Of a DNA stretch of 64,000 nt, positions 54,318 to 63,946 are shown one piece after another. The notes below the pieces were generated by a model that worked only from the letters and a program-made list of their open reading frames with translations, ran no database searches and had not been told where the DNA came from. The translations under genes and the position numbers were made by a program. The stretch spans positions 210,233,504-210,297,503 of the forward strand of contig CM054113.1 in NCBI GenBank assembly GCA_028673005.1, given 5' to 3'. Every line of letters starts with the position of its first letter. The stretch's first letter is position 1. This stretch comes from Tanypteryx hageni (Eukaryota > Arthropoda > Insecta > Odonata > Petaluridae).

Positions 54318-54759
54318 CTATTTTCCAAAATGCTGATGGAAGAGCTGAATGACTCGGCAGTCGTTTAGGTCAGGGCTGTGGGGGTAAAAGAGGTTGTAAA
54401 ATTGGGTGAGGGTTTTTCCAGTGGATTAATGAAGTGTATAGAGACAGAAAAATTCTCCACAAAGATCAGAGTTATAGCTTTGGAGGCTAACATTATTTTG
54501 AACGATTCTACTAAATGGTTTCAAAACTTTTGATATCAGGTGGGTGAAAGATGGGTAACCGTACGAATTCTGCCTGAAATTTGTTTATAATATGTACCGA
54601 AATCTAGTGGTTACCTGGAATATAAGAGAGATCTAAATTTATCACGTAAAGGCCAAATTTCGGCCTTTTCGGTAATTTATCTGAAGGATAAACTCTATGA
54701 AAATGGTTTCTCGTTCGAAAGTCCTTCTTTAAGAGTGCATTAATCTGGATGGTATCCAT
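54318..54759 (-). pseudogene. Adenain-like cysteine protease (Polinton PRO), broken
   Basis: Starts with an ATG at 54759-54757, two bases after the capsid stop codon. The opening MDTIQINALLKKDFRTRNHF and YPSDKLPKRPKFGLYVIN matches the adenovirus-type maturation protease family of Polintons. The block around the catalytic His is reached (PGNH), but the next codon is a TAG at 54606-54604, at a position normally Trp. The frame continues with AEFVRLP and stops at 54513-54511. The region with the catalytic Cys (SDLCGEF, near 54460) follows in another frame and ends at 54318. In intact relatives this enzyme cleaves capsid precursors. Too broken for any frame to be long, so it is easily missed. Confidence 0.7.
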
Positions 54760-54761
54760 GA

Positions 54762-56045
54762 TTATGAATAGTTGGTGAGCACGTTTCTGGTTTTATCAAT
54801 TTTGAAAGAATCGTCATATTCCGCGTACACTCAGCATGTTATCGTCTTATCAAGGGCATTTTCAAATTTAGCATCAAGCCTAATATATGCATGATCCATT
54901 AATCTGGTGTGATCCTCATGACCCGAATAATCTGGTGTTATGTCAAAAGCTAAAATAAAAAATCCATGCATAAACATTTCTTTTGTTATTTGGTTTCCTC
55001 TGTCACCATGATGGTAACCTAAACCTAAATATAGAGAGCGATACGCTCAGGTACAAATATTATTATGGACAAAATCTGTAGATAAACCTTGAGGAGGAAT
55101 TTGTATACCGTTGATGTATAATGAAAAACTAGACAGACTGTAATGATAAAATGTAAATGGATTTTTACTTATTTTGCCAGTGTAAACAGCATTATCAGTC
55201 ATAGCGAAAACCAATGTGTTCGGCATATTTCCGGTAACAATATTATCTAAATTTATTGATTGCGTTCCAGAGGCTACAGTAAATGTCTTGAGTTCCACTC
55301 GTTTGTAAGGATATACTGCATTAGCCTTTAATAAAGCTATATTGTGAGCTAATAAAATGGAAGGATTGACAGAAACATGTGGTACATTTAGAGTGGCATC
55401 CAAAATCTTAAGAATGGATGTTCCTGCATATATTTCCTTAATAAAAAAACTGGGTTTGGCTAAAGAAAACTTAATACCAATATCGATCTTAGGTACTAAA
55501 TTTTTCAATTGGTTGAATACATCTACATGAAGTCTACCTTCTAGTTCTACAATTTGACTGTTTTTAAACCAGTTTCTTCTTGTAATAAATTCTTCATTTG
55601 ATATCATAGAATTGATGTCATCACTATCCAAATCCCAACCATCACATACTAAGTGCGTATCTGCAGCATCGTGACCGTAATTTAAGCGGTTTTCAAAATA
55701 ACTGTGGTAATGATAATTATCCTCTGACTGTGTAACTTGTATACCGTTGAAAGAAACAATGCATTGATCGAAAATCGAATATAATATTTTATTAACTACA
55801 CCTGGCTGATCTACGTCCGCATTAACATAATTCGTACCATCCGTCTTACACAATTGCAGATCGAGGGTTAAGGAAATTTTATTTAATTCGCAGTAGGTTT
55901 CCCCAGAACTTTTTACCAAAAACTCCACTGCCGATGTCCCATCTAAAGCTGCAAGTGGTTTGTATGGAATAATACGAATACCTAATACGGATGATTGTAC
56001 ATTTTCACGTTGGAAAATATCTAAAGTAGACGGCATTACCTCCAT
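54762..56045 (-). pseudogene. Polinton major capsid protein (F54H12.2-like), two in-frame stops
   Basis: The open part (56045-55047, 332 residues) begins MEVMPSTLDIFQRENVQSSV and contains KSSGETYCELNKISLTLDLQ, SFNGIQVTQSEDNYHYHSYF and SLYINGIQIPPQGLS, matching double-jelly-roll capsid proteins of Polintons (the family annotated as F54H12.2-like in invertebrates). The same frame continues after a TGA at 55049-55047 with LAFDITPDYSGH, reaches a second TGA at 54833-54831 and ends with TAA at 54764-54762, giving about 427 codons, the usual family length. Its ATG overlaps the stop of the upstream pVI/core-like gene by one base, and the protease gene follows directly. It would form the icosahedral shell; this copy is dead. 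Confidence 0.85.
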
Positions 56046-56384
56046 TATTGAGAGAATATATCTGAATGCTTGTTAGCGCTTAGCTTTCTCCTTTTCGAAT
56101 AACGTTTTACTACTTTTCCTTTCCGTTTTTTTCCTTTTTTACGACCTTTAACCATAACTCGTAATCCAGATCCACTCAGTTTTAATGTTTTCTTTTGCTT
56201 TCCTCTTCAAGTTTGAAAATGCTTCACTTAGACGGGAGCGTAATATTTCCTTGATGGGTTTTGAACCAAGATCGTGTAATGCCCCAATTCCAGCACTTAT
56301 AGCCTTCTTACCTACTGTTTTGAGCCCGCTATGAAAAAGAGGTTTAAAGAAACGTCCTAAAAACCTCCTAACCCTCTCCATCAT
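56045..56384 (-). pseudogene. Basic minor capsid/core protein (adenovirus pVI/core-like), frameshifted
   Basis: The first part (56384 to about 56200) reads MMERVRRFLGRFFKPLFHSG and KTVGKKAISAGIGALHDLG, an amphipathic, Gly/Ala-rich pattern like the pVI/pX-type minor capsid proteins of Polintons and adenoviruses. The tail, in a second frame from about 56200 to the TAA at 56047-56045, is strikingly basic (VKGRKKGKKRKGKVVKRY), suggesting DNA binding. One frameshift separates the two. Overlap of its stop with the capsid ATG supports co-expression. Confidence 0.55.
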
Positions 56385-56524
56385 TGCCTTTTGAAATTAG
56401 CAATATAAAGAGGACCTACTTCTCCCCCTATTTGTTTGATATTATATTTTTAGTAGCGTCGTTCCGCCATTTCGAGCTTGTACTGAATCATTTTTAGAAT
56501 TTTAACACTTTATAAAGTGTAAAA

Positions 56525-56935
56525 CTAAATATGATGGTTTTGAACCTCCCATGAAAGGATATTGTATCCCATGTTTATCAGCCAAAATATTTCAACATTC
56601 TCAATTTCATTTCGTTCCAGAGGGTAGTAATAAATTGAATCGAAGAAGTGATGACCCGTATTAGATATGTTCACTATTCGTAAGCATCGGACGTGTGAAT
56701 CACCTGCAATCTGAGGTTCAATAATATCCTTGTAGACAACGATTTCATTTTCTTCCATTAGATCTCTCTTTAGTCTGTAATGTGGTACATTTTCTTCCTT
56801 TATCTCCCTCTTGTTTATGAACTCATCTTCTTCCTCAGTCTCTCTCTTCATTATGTGCACTTCGTCTTCTTCCTCCGTCTCTCTTCTTTTTGGACAGATC
56901 GTCTTCCCTTGCACCCATCTTGTTAATGGGCTCAT
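56525..56935 (-). pseudogene. Penton-like Polinton protein with acidic repeat, probably truncated
   Basis: A 136-residue frame. The C-terminal part (GDSHVRCLRIVNISNTGHHF, then SIYYYPLERNEIENVEI) resembles the end of Polinton penton/minor capsid proteins, where a V-K-LR-I-VN strand is followed by YYPL and an INI/EI strand. The N-terminal part consists of repeats of KRETEEEDE-type units (three or four, 56760-56890), and related repeats continue upstream in other frames to about 57050. The normal N-terminal jelly-roll is not visible, so the protein is truncated or rearranged. Confidence 0.45.
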
Positions 56936-57289
56936 CTTCGTCTTCTTCTATCCCCCCTCTCCTCAGACTCATTTTTCTTTATCTCCCTTTTCTTTATGGA
57001 TTCATTTCCTTTCTTTATCTCACTCTTCTTTATACACCCTATTATATCCCCCTTTATAGGATGACCTCCCATTAGATCCCCATATTTTATCACTGATATT
57101 ATTGTCGGAAGATAAATTTCCGCTAAACCTACCTTTCATTTTCCTTTTCCTAAATATAACCTTTGAGATAGCTTAGTCCAAAAGTGGGAAACTGTATTGT
57201 TTGGAAAATAGTGCCTAATCTATTGCTGAGAAGAGTTAAGTAAAACTCGTTCATTATAATCGTTTCACTGAAGATGCGTTTATCTAAGT

Positions 57290-58320
57290 GTTAAAATCAT
57301 TGGAATATACTTTCCACTTGACAAAAAATTCCAAACTGCGACCTCTTCCTCTACGTTTCAATATTTTATCAATTTGAAATTCTGCACCATTTGATAAATT
57401 TACCCTACCTAATTCCGGCTCATAAAACGAACCTTCAATTAATTCCCCATTCAAGTCCTATAATTTAGAATTGGGGACCATGTTACCTACAATAACTGAG
57501 TGGATTTTAAATATCTCTATCGTATAATTAGGATTATATCTTTAGGTAAAAGGTATCCTTTCTTTACTAATTCTTACAACATCACCAACGTGAAATTTCG
57601 GTGAATAATCGATATTTCGCTTTCGAAATAACCGTTTTCCAACTTCAAATGCATTAGTTGCATTTACTTGTGAAGGTGCTATGCCGACGGTAGAATGAAT
57701 CGAATTGTTATATCCCATTACTAATTTTGGTAAAACATCAATATAATTGAGTTAAATTTGGTAAAATATTTGTACATTTTGCTTTTGAGTGCTCTATTAA
57801 ACCTTTCAACAACTGCTGCCTTAACATCCGGATTATGTGCATAAATTTTTTTTTTATTTTTACGAGCTAAGAATTCTTGAAATTTATTGTTTTTAAACTC
57901 AGTTCCTTTATCACGTTGTGGCTTTCTATCGCTGGTTATAATGACATAGTTAAAACCCTTAATAATGTCTTCACCTGTTTTATTTTTTAGAGGAACTACC
58001 CAGGCAAATTTCGAAAAGATATCGTTTACAGTTAAAATGCATCCAAATCCTTTGTTATACTTTTTTAAACCTCTCATATCATTTAGGTCACATTGCCAAG
58101 TCTCATAAATGTAACTAGAATCGTAAAAATTCCTGAAAAAGCGTTTTTGTAGTGGACGATGTAAAGTATATGCATCTTGCGAATTTAACCAATTTTGAAT
58201 ACTTTTCTTTGATACTGTTTTCTTATATCCTCCCATAATTTGTCTGCGGTGGAGAAACTCGCTGGGTGCGAAGGATCATAGAAAATTACCGAGAGTATGG
58301 AGTCCAAGGCATTTTCCGCT
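57290..58320 (-). pseudogene. Polinton integrase (F54H12.3-like) with chromodomain-like tail, frameshifted
   Basis: Retrovirus-type DDE integrase in four pieces. The N-terminal segment (about 58320-58230; FYDPSHPASFSTADKLW) is in one frame. The core (58236-57721, 171 residues) has WQCDLNDM with the first Asp, QRDKGTEF with the second and AAVVERFNRAL with the Glu about 34 residues later, so the catalytic triad is kept. After 57721 another frame carries GYNNSIHSTVGIAPSQVNAT and FHVGDVVRISKERIPF. A last frame to about 57290 carries GSFYEPELGRV and FQIDKILKRR...EFFVKWKVYS, a chromodomain-like C-terminus as in intact Polinton integrases. The enzyme would insert the element into chromatin. Confidence 0.8.
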
Positions 58321-58329
58321 TTCATTTTC

Positions 58330-58721
58330 GACTCGACCGCCTTGTTACTACATCCTTTTCTATTTTTAGCGCTAGTTGGTCTACATGTTCAATCCTCTCC
58401 GGCATATCGCGCCATTTGTCTTCTAAGTTACCCCAATGTGCTTTAAGGTGATCTGTGGAAATGCTGCTGCTACCCTCCGATTAAGGTTTAGCCGTTTTAA
58501 CATTTCAAATACTTACAGATAATGGGATTTTCCTTTTTGAAACGACATCTAAATATCTATCCAATATACGTCTGTAAAGATGTCATTTATCGACGTCATG
58601 CACCCCTTTTTTGCGCAATATCATACGCTTTTCATCATCAAATTTTGAAATATGCTGCTCGTTGCCCTCTTTCATAAAGCTCTGGCCGCATCAAAAACAT
58701 TTTTGTCAAATTCATTTTAAT
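58330..58721 (-). other. Polinton interval between pX-like and integrase genes
   Basis: A short minus-strand frame (about 58444-58330, with HWGNLEDKWRDMPERIEHVD) may be a remnant of a small gene. Otherwise nothing recognised. Confidence 0.3.
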
Positions 58722-59048
58722 TCATTTCATTAAACTTCCTATTACTCCACTTAAAATTGAGCCAAGAAGCATTGGGAGAAAGCCCCCCTTTTGTATCAAT
58801 AATTGACGTTTTTTTAATGTATCTTTTTTACACCTTAGCAATCTGAATATATTACAATGTTCCTTTAATTTTTCTTTAAATGTAGGGCTAATTTTATGAT
58901 TACCGTTCAAGGTATTCAGACAACAATCACACAAAGCCTTTATAAAATTATCATTAGCTGATTTTAATATCGCTACTCGTAGCTTTGGGTTTGCCTCCTT
59001 TAATGCGCATAGTAAATGTTTGTAAGATTTCAACCTTTTCATTTTCAA
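58722..59048 (-). CDS. Polinton pX-like small protein with hydrophobic C-terminus
   Basis: Open 108-residue frame: MKMKRLKSYKHLLCALKEAN, then a helical Lys-rich middle with CDCCLNTLNGNHKIS, and the end KRQLLIQKGGFLPMLLGSIL followed by SGVIGSLMK. A basic body with a GGFLP-type hydrophobic tail is typical of a small protein that recurs in Polintons and adintoviruses and is compared with adenoviral pX/Mu. It starts 21 bp after the end of the ATPase gene, as expected for a conserved gene pair. Unlike its neighbours it shows no break. Confidence 0.6.
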   Translation of the reverse strand: MKMKRLKSYKHLLCALKEANPKLRVAILKSANDNFIKALCDCCLNTLNGNHKISPTFKEKLKEHCNIFRLLRCKKDTLKKRQLLIQKGGFLPMLLGSILSGVIGSLMK

Positions 59049-59068
59049 TCATATGTGTAGGTTAATTA

Positions 59069-59480
59069 ACAATCGTAACTTCTTCGGGGAAAATATTTGT
59101 TAGAAATCGGGTGCGATCGTCAGTCTCCTGAGAAAGGTCTAATACTATATAACCGTAAGGATCGGATGTCGCATCTTTATATCGATCGATCGTCAGTCTC
59201 CGGAGAAAGGTCTAATACTATATAACCGTAAGGATCGGATGTCGCATCTTTATATACTCTCACCAATTCTTTTGAATTTTCCTGATACACCTGCCTTGCT
59301 AAATAACTAAAATGTAGTTTATCACGGGGATTTCGAAAAGCAACGATATATTTCGAATTTAGAGAAATGTTACGTGATTGCGGACTGATAAAAAACATTT
59401 TGAGTAATGAGTATAACTGATATATTAAAATGATGGGAACCTCTAGTAAATAATAATAGCAGTTTGGTTAAATTTATAGC
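59069..59480 (-). pseudogene. Packaging ATPase (FtsK/HerA, A32-like) C-terminal remnant
   Basis: Only the end of the gene remains. A first frame (about 59440-59385) has HHFNISVILITQN, the Q-containing strand of these ATPases. The next (59398-59177) has SLNSKYIVAFRNPRDKLHFS, LARQVY and YGYIVLDLSPETDDR. A 73 bp tandem duplication (period from 59115 to 59188) then disrupts the frame. The native end (TRFLTNIFPEEVTIVN) is read beyond it to the stop near 59069. The Walker A half is missing: polB-like sequence lies directly upstream, so a deletion removed the N-terminal part. The intact enzyme pumps DNA into capsids. Confidence 0.7.
59115..59260 (-). repeat. 73 bp tandem duplication in the ATPase remnant
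   Basis: GATCGTCAGTCTCC(T/G)GAGAAA and the following ~55 bp occur twice in direct succession, almost identically. The length is not a multiple of three, so it breaks the ATPase frame. Confidence 0.9.
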
Positions 59481-61163
59481 GAGGTAAGTTATCTGCTAAT
59501 TTGGAAAGGGGGAAGCCATAAATGGAAATGTATCTAAATATCGGATGGAATAATTTCCCCCAACACTCTTCGAAAAGAAAATATACCGCTCTTCCGAATT
59601 TGGGATACAACGTATTTCCTTTTCATCATACCGCAATTGGGGTACGATTAAATGGGAGTCATACTCCAAAAAATTGTGGATGAAAACAGAAAATTTGGAA
59701 TTTTAGAATTTAAATTACAATTTGAATGGGTAGCACCCCTTAATTTGCAGGTTATATGATCATGATCTTTCACACGATCATCACCTGATTCTCCCCCACA
59801 GATATGACTTTTTCCTCATCCGAAGTCGTCGCAGACATAAGTATTGCGTTTTTATACACGTCCCGAATAAATTCCGCAACTTCTTTCATACACTTTACGA
59901 AAACCCCCGCGGCATCACACCTTTGATGCAGCACAGGTTAAAAAACTTCATTGGGGGAGGTGAGAAGAAAGCATAATGACATCACCTCATGTTTTTGAAT
60001 TGATTTTGAATACGAGTGATCCGGCAGAGGTTCGCAAGTTTGAAATTGTGGAAGAATACACTCAACATTCGCATAACTACGAAAGGAACACGCATGCTGC
60101 GTCCGATGTTCTTAAATTTCAACCATTTATCATCATCTGCAGGAAGCACAATCTTCGAGGGGGCACTGATATTACAATCGTGTTTATGATCAGTAATCTT
60201 ATCCTCATCAGGGACGTGGGCAAAACAACGCTTACAAATGTAAATTTTATTATGATGTTTAGTTTTTTTATCATAAACCAATATCTCAATATTTTTAATA
60301 TAACAGTAATGCCTCTTTTCACCTTCGGACAAGAGGAAAAGTTCGCAATGATCTTGGAGCTCATTATCCACCACTTTAAGCGAGTACACATTATTTTCCG
60401 CATCAAGACCGAAAACGTTAATCGAAATGTTATTTAACTTTTCAAACTTCGATATCTGAGAAACTTCCACAGGATAATCGAAACAACCCCATCAATACCC
60501 CTGATGAAACTCCTCAGTACAATATTTTGAAACATGTTGAGGATTTCGATTAATGTTTTTAGCCCAGATGGCGTATTTAAAACAAAAAACACCAGAATTA
60601 ACAATATTAGCAATTGATTTAATGTTTTTTAATTTTGGTGGTAACTCAATGAAAGTGGACCCCATCAAAGGAGTGTATTGATTGATTTCCAGCTACAGAC
60701 CGAGAATCTCACTCAAAGACCAACCTGATCCTGTAGCCTGATGTTCGGATTTTTCCTACAATTTTCAGAAAAGGCCATCTAAAATTTCCTTTACACCATC
60801 CGTCTGGAAGACTCTAACATTCCTAGTTTTGAACCACCTATCATCTGTTTCCTCCTCTTTCACAAATTTCGATTTTAGTAAAATGTTAATTTTGAGAGCT
60901 GTGTTGTCTAAATGTTCTCCGATCTTTGTGGAAATAATCTCTCTGACGGAATCGAGAAATAATACTAGATCTTTATGCACATCATATCCACTTACCCAAT
61001 AGGGTTTCAACCGGTTTCGGACTGCCGAGCTGATTTTAATTATAGGTTGCCTCTCTCCTCCATCCTGTCGGATTGCATGCCGATGGTGAACGTCCGTCAT
61101 CTCGTGAGCAGCCTGGTAGCGAGAGTTGTAATAAGTATAGCAAACGTTACAAAAGCTCTCCAT
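59450..61163 (-). pseudogene. Protein-primed DNA polymerase B, N-terminal and exonuclease part only
   Basis: From the ATG at 61163 (MESFCNVCYTYYNSRYQAAH, then FLDSVREIISTKIGEHLDN) the frame runs to 60765. It continues through several in-frame stops with GSGWSLSEILGL, KYAIWAKNINRNPQHVSKY and then 60470-59982: NNISINVFGLDAENNVYSLK, YCYIKNIEILV, YICKRCFAHV and KFKNIGRSMRVPFVV. Further pieces in two frames down to about 59480 hold the exonuclease region (HNFLEYDSHLI, IPNSEERYIFFSKS, LDTFPFMAS). These are the family's characteristic N-terminal blocks. All polymerase palm motifs (SLYPS, KxY, YxDTD) are absent, because the sequence passes at about 59450 into the ATPase gene. The intact enzyme copies the element using a protein primer. 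Confidence 0.8.
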
Positions 61164-61317
61164 TGCACGATGAATTTTTATCGCCTCCGGAGACTGCTAT
61201 CTCCAAACTATCTTCGAACACTTCCAACTCAGAATTTATAAGAAAAATGTGTAAGGAGTGTCACGCGCATACACTTTTGACGTCACCGACAAAGGAGGGT
61301 TAGAAAAATAAATTGCA

Positions 61318-61700
61318 AAGTCTCTCGAAGCGTTGATTATTCCAGCAGCTGCAACCGAGGCCGCTTTGGGAATGTCTCATAAAAACTTTCCCAGGCCCTC
61401 TTTGGAAATGTTTGGTTCTCTTAGCGACGTCTCTCAAATTCTCGATTATTTTAACAGCTGCAACCAAGACCGCTTTGGGAATGTCTCATAAAAAACGTTC
61501 CCTGGCCCTCTTCAGAAATGCTTGGCTCTCTTAGCGACGTCTCGAAGCGTTGATTATTCCAATAGCTGCAACCAAGACCGCTTTGGTAATGTCACAGAAA
61601 AACATTCCCAGACCTTCTTCGGAAATGTTTGGCTCTCTTAACGACGTCTATCTAATTGTCGATTATTCCAACAGCTGCAACCATGACTGCTCTGGGGACG
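61318..61700 (+). repeat. Tandem repeat, four units of ~108 bp
   Basis: GATTATTCC/GATTATTTT followed by AACAGCTGCAACCA-type sequence recurs at 61335, 61444, 61552 and 61661 (spacing 109, 108, 109). Each unit continues GCTTTGGGAATGTCTCATAA, CCCTCTT and CTCTCTTAGCGACGTCT. A 108 bp unit is 36 codons, and a frame reading LIIPAAATEAALGMSHKN can be followed across a unit, so it may derive from coding sequence of the adjacent + strand gene. It lies between the divergent polB and + strand genes. Confidence 0.85.
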
Positions 61701-62379
61701 CTTGATAAATACACTCCCATTCGTTCTCCTCCAGCATATAACTGTTGTGAATTGGACGTCATGTCATCAGTTGCGTGCTTCGTTCACGACCTGTATCATC
61801 ACACGAAAGTCTATTGCCAGTGCAGCATCTGCAGGGAACACGACGCGCAGTGCGGCTACGCCTATATCCCACCGTCTTCGCTTTCGTCTTCACCATCGTC
61901 TTCACCTTTATCTCCATCATCATCTTTATCTTCACCTCCGCTTTCACCTTCGTGTTCACCCTGTCAGTGCACCATTTTTCGGGATCGCGACGCAGTAAGT
62001 TATTATTTTAATAATACTACAATGTTTAAATTACATTTTCTGTCTATTTACATTTTCTCTCTCCAATTTTTTCAGATGGAATCTCTCCAAAATAAGTTGA
62101 GAATGCTGAGGGGGAAGTCGGTGGCAATACTTATTAAGCCAGAAGAATTGGAGGGGGAGTACAATTATCAAATAACGGTGATGGAAAGGATGCCCACCCG
62201 GTTTGGACCTGCTTTGGTGGCTGTAATTTAAAAGCAGGAGGGGAATTGTGGAGTCGGAAAATCTTCCTCCCCAAGCGATACTCTACAGCGCTAACAGAAG
62301 AGGAAGTGAAATCCTACAACATGCAGACAGATTTACGATTTACTTTAATAATGAAGGAAGGGGTATTAACTATATCTTA
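61656..62379 (+). pseudogene. Polinton + strand gene with Ser/Pro-rich segment, intron and conserved C-terminus
   Basis: The frame from 61656 (MSIIPTAATMTALGTLDKYT) starts inside the tandem repeat. It contains a Cys/His-rich stretch (VYCQCSICREHDAQCGYAYI), a Ser/Pro run and CSPCQCTIFRDRDA. A likely intron follows (GTAAGT at 61998 to TTTTTTCAG at 62073). Past it, MESLQNKLRMLRGKSVAILI and MERMPTRFGPALVAV resemble the start of a small protein recurrent in arthropod Polinton-like loci. That protein's second half (WSRKIFLPKRYSTALTEEEV) lies in another frame from about 62225 to a TAA at 62377-62379. So there is one frameshift near 62225. An OB-fold nucleic-acid-binding role is only a guess. Confidence 0.45.
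61998..62073 (+). other. Putative 76 bp intron inside a Polinton gene
   Basis: Good donor (GCA|GTAAGT) and acceptor with a clean polypyrimidine run (CTCCAATTTTTTCAG|ATGG). The intervening sequence is AT-rich and reads as a hydrophobic stretch if translated. Alternatively, translation could start at the ATG at 62074. Confidence 0.5.
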
Positions 62380-62529
62380 AATTGACTTTTATTCCATTTC
62401 ATCTCCCTGATTTAAATGATATAACAGATAGCGATATTGTATAAATTGAGTTTCTCAAACAGAATAGCTTCATAAGACATCCAGATCTTCAACGCACTAG
62501 ATCGTTCTAAAAAGGTATCCAGTTATAAC

Positions 62530-62871
62530 ATGAACCCGCAAAAACTTGCAGGCTGTGACGTTGCAAACTGTTGTACTATGGACTCAAATACACTTGCAAT
62601 CATACATAAAGCTATCCGACACTTTAGTGATGATTGGAGGACTATGCACATAAATGAATTGAAATGTGTGCATTTCAACTACATCGAATTGTTTCATCAA
62701 TATGATATACAGGAGATATAGAAAAGATTCCCTCAAATAAAAGAAGTTGATGATCAATATCGCAAGGAAATGTATCAACTATGTCTTGAACACTATAATA
62801 AGGGGACGATTCAATTTGATGGGCCACTTCCTATGAAAAAAGACTGTAATATATGTAATTATTCACCATGA
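62530..62871 (+). pseudogene. Polinton protein of unknown function with one in-frame stop
   Basis: From the ATG at 62530 (MNPQKLAGCDVANCCTMDSN) the frame reads 63 residues to a TAG at 62719-62721. The same frame then continues with KRFPQIKEVDDQYRKEMYQL and CLEHYNKGTIQFDGPLPM to a TGA at 62869-62871, ending in CNICNYSP. Continuation in frame with plausible composition indicates a ~113-residue gene interrupted by one nonsense change. It ends about 110 bp before the right terminal repeat. Not recognised. Confidence 0.45.
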
Positions 62872-62980
62872 TATTGCCAACATATTTTTTGTAAATAAAA
62901 CTTAATCAACCTACTCAATATTTGTGTCATTTTATTAGATTTAATTACATTAACAAACCTAACACCAGTCGGAGAATTTT

Positions 62981-63394
62981 AACTCCATTCAAATCCACCA
63001 CCACCCTATGAGACACCAACATAATTCGATTTAGTTCCAACTTAATCCCAATGGTGATGCTATAATTGCTGTGCTGAAATGCCCCCATTCCCAATCGCAT
63101 CACGATCGTCTTTTGTTTTGATACATCGATTGAAATCTGGCAACGTCAGAACCGCTCCCAAACGCATCACGATTGTCTTTTGTATCGATACATCGATTGA
63201 AATCGGGCAACTTGATGCATCGATTGAAATCTGACAACATCGGAAGTCACGTTATATGACGTCATCCAATATGGCCTACCGGATATGACTTCATCCAAGA
63301 TGGCCGACCGGGTATGACGTTATCCAAGATGGCCGACCGGATATATCGTCATCCAAGATGGCGGCTGTGCCAGAACGAACAAAATCTCTCTACT
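62981..63394 (-). repeat. Polinton right terminal inverted repeat
   Basis: 414 bp, inverted copy of the left end with different internal copy numbers: about two and a half 67 bp-type units but four ~29 bp units (ATCCAAGATGGCCGACCGGA, 63261-63361). Unequal arrays at the two ends show that they expand or contract independently. Confidence 0.85.
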
Positions 63395-63946
63395 CTTGTG
63401 TGTTGAAATTTAACTATAAAACAATCATAAGTCCTTGAACTACCCATACCATCTTTTAGATCTCAGTTTCGATTTCCTTGCCAAACGCTCTCTTCTCCAT
63501 ACCCAAAATTCAATTCGTCTAATTATTGTTTGAAATATTACGTCACAATTATTTATGCCGATTGGATCGAATAAGCTCCCCAAATGCATGCGATGGTTGT
63601 TTTATCTTTCCTTCGCCACGTTCTTATAGCTATCTAATTCAAGAAGAATTTTTCAAAAACTTTTTTAAAGCAAAAAATTTTATTGTTCTCAGACGGACTG
63701 ACGGAGAGATCACATTAGCACTTTTTTCATTCAAGAAAACGCGCTAAAATTTAACAAATCTCATTTTAGTGCGGCATTTTCATAAAGATTTAAGAGCATA
63801 TTGGAGAGCACCATGGGTGAATTGTGACGGAAACTGTCTATTTGTCTATTTAATTTAACCGTTTTGTTCTTTAAGGAATTACATGGATCAACTTAGTTGC
63901 TATTTCACTTTAAAATGTTCTACGATCTGGTGTACCAAATATTGTG
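63395..63946. other. Flank right of the Polinton, no gene recognised
   Basis: AT-rich; presumably intron or spacer of the protease cluster given what follows. Confidence 0.35.

Larger units (their letters stand above)
51389..63394 (-). mobile_element. Polinton/Maverick (adintovirus-like) element, 12.0 kb, decayed
   Basis: Bounded by inverted terminal repeats whose outer sequence matches on both ends (left ATTTTGTTCGTTCTGGCACA; right inverted the same). The proposed ends start AGTAG and finish CTACT, giving the 5'-AG...CT-3' usual for Polintons; the 6 bp flanks (CTCCTG, CTTGTG) agree at 4 of 6. Inside, on the minus strand, lie polB 5' part, ATPase 3' end, a pX-like gene, integrase, penton-like, pVI/core-like, major capsid and adenain-like protease genes, then small unknown genes; a few + strand genes lie near each end. 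Intact Polintons are commonly 15-20 kb, and the shortfall is explained by loss of most of polB and ATPase. Every core gene has breaks, so it is an old integrated copy. Confidence 0.9.

Noticed and set aside
54831..55049. TGA codons in the capsid gene as selenocysteine or reassigned codons
   Set aside because: Neighbouring genes contain all kinds of stops and frameshifts, and the protease genes end in TGA, so simple decay is sufficient.
60975..61303. + strand frames of 76-88 residues near the polB start
   Set aside because: They are antisense to the polB N-terminal region, which has recognisable family motifs.
61759..61959. Lys/Val-rich minus-strand frame with repeated KVKT motifs
   Set aside because: It is the antisense of the TCATCTTCACC-type repeat encoding the Ser/Pro-rich segment on the + strand.
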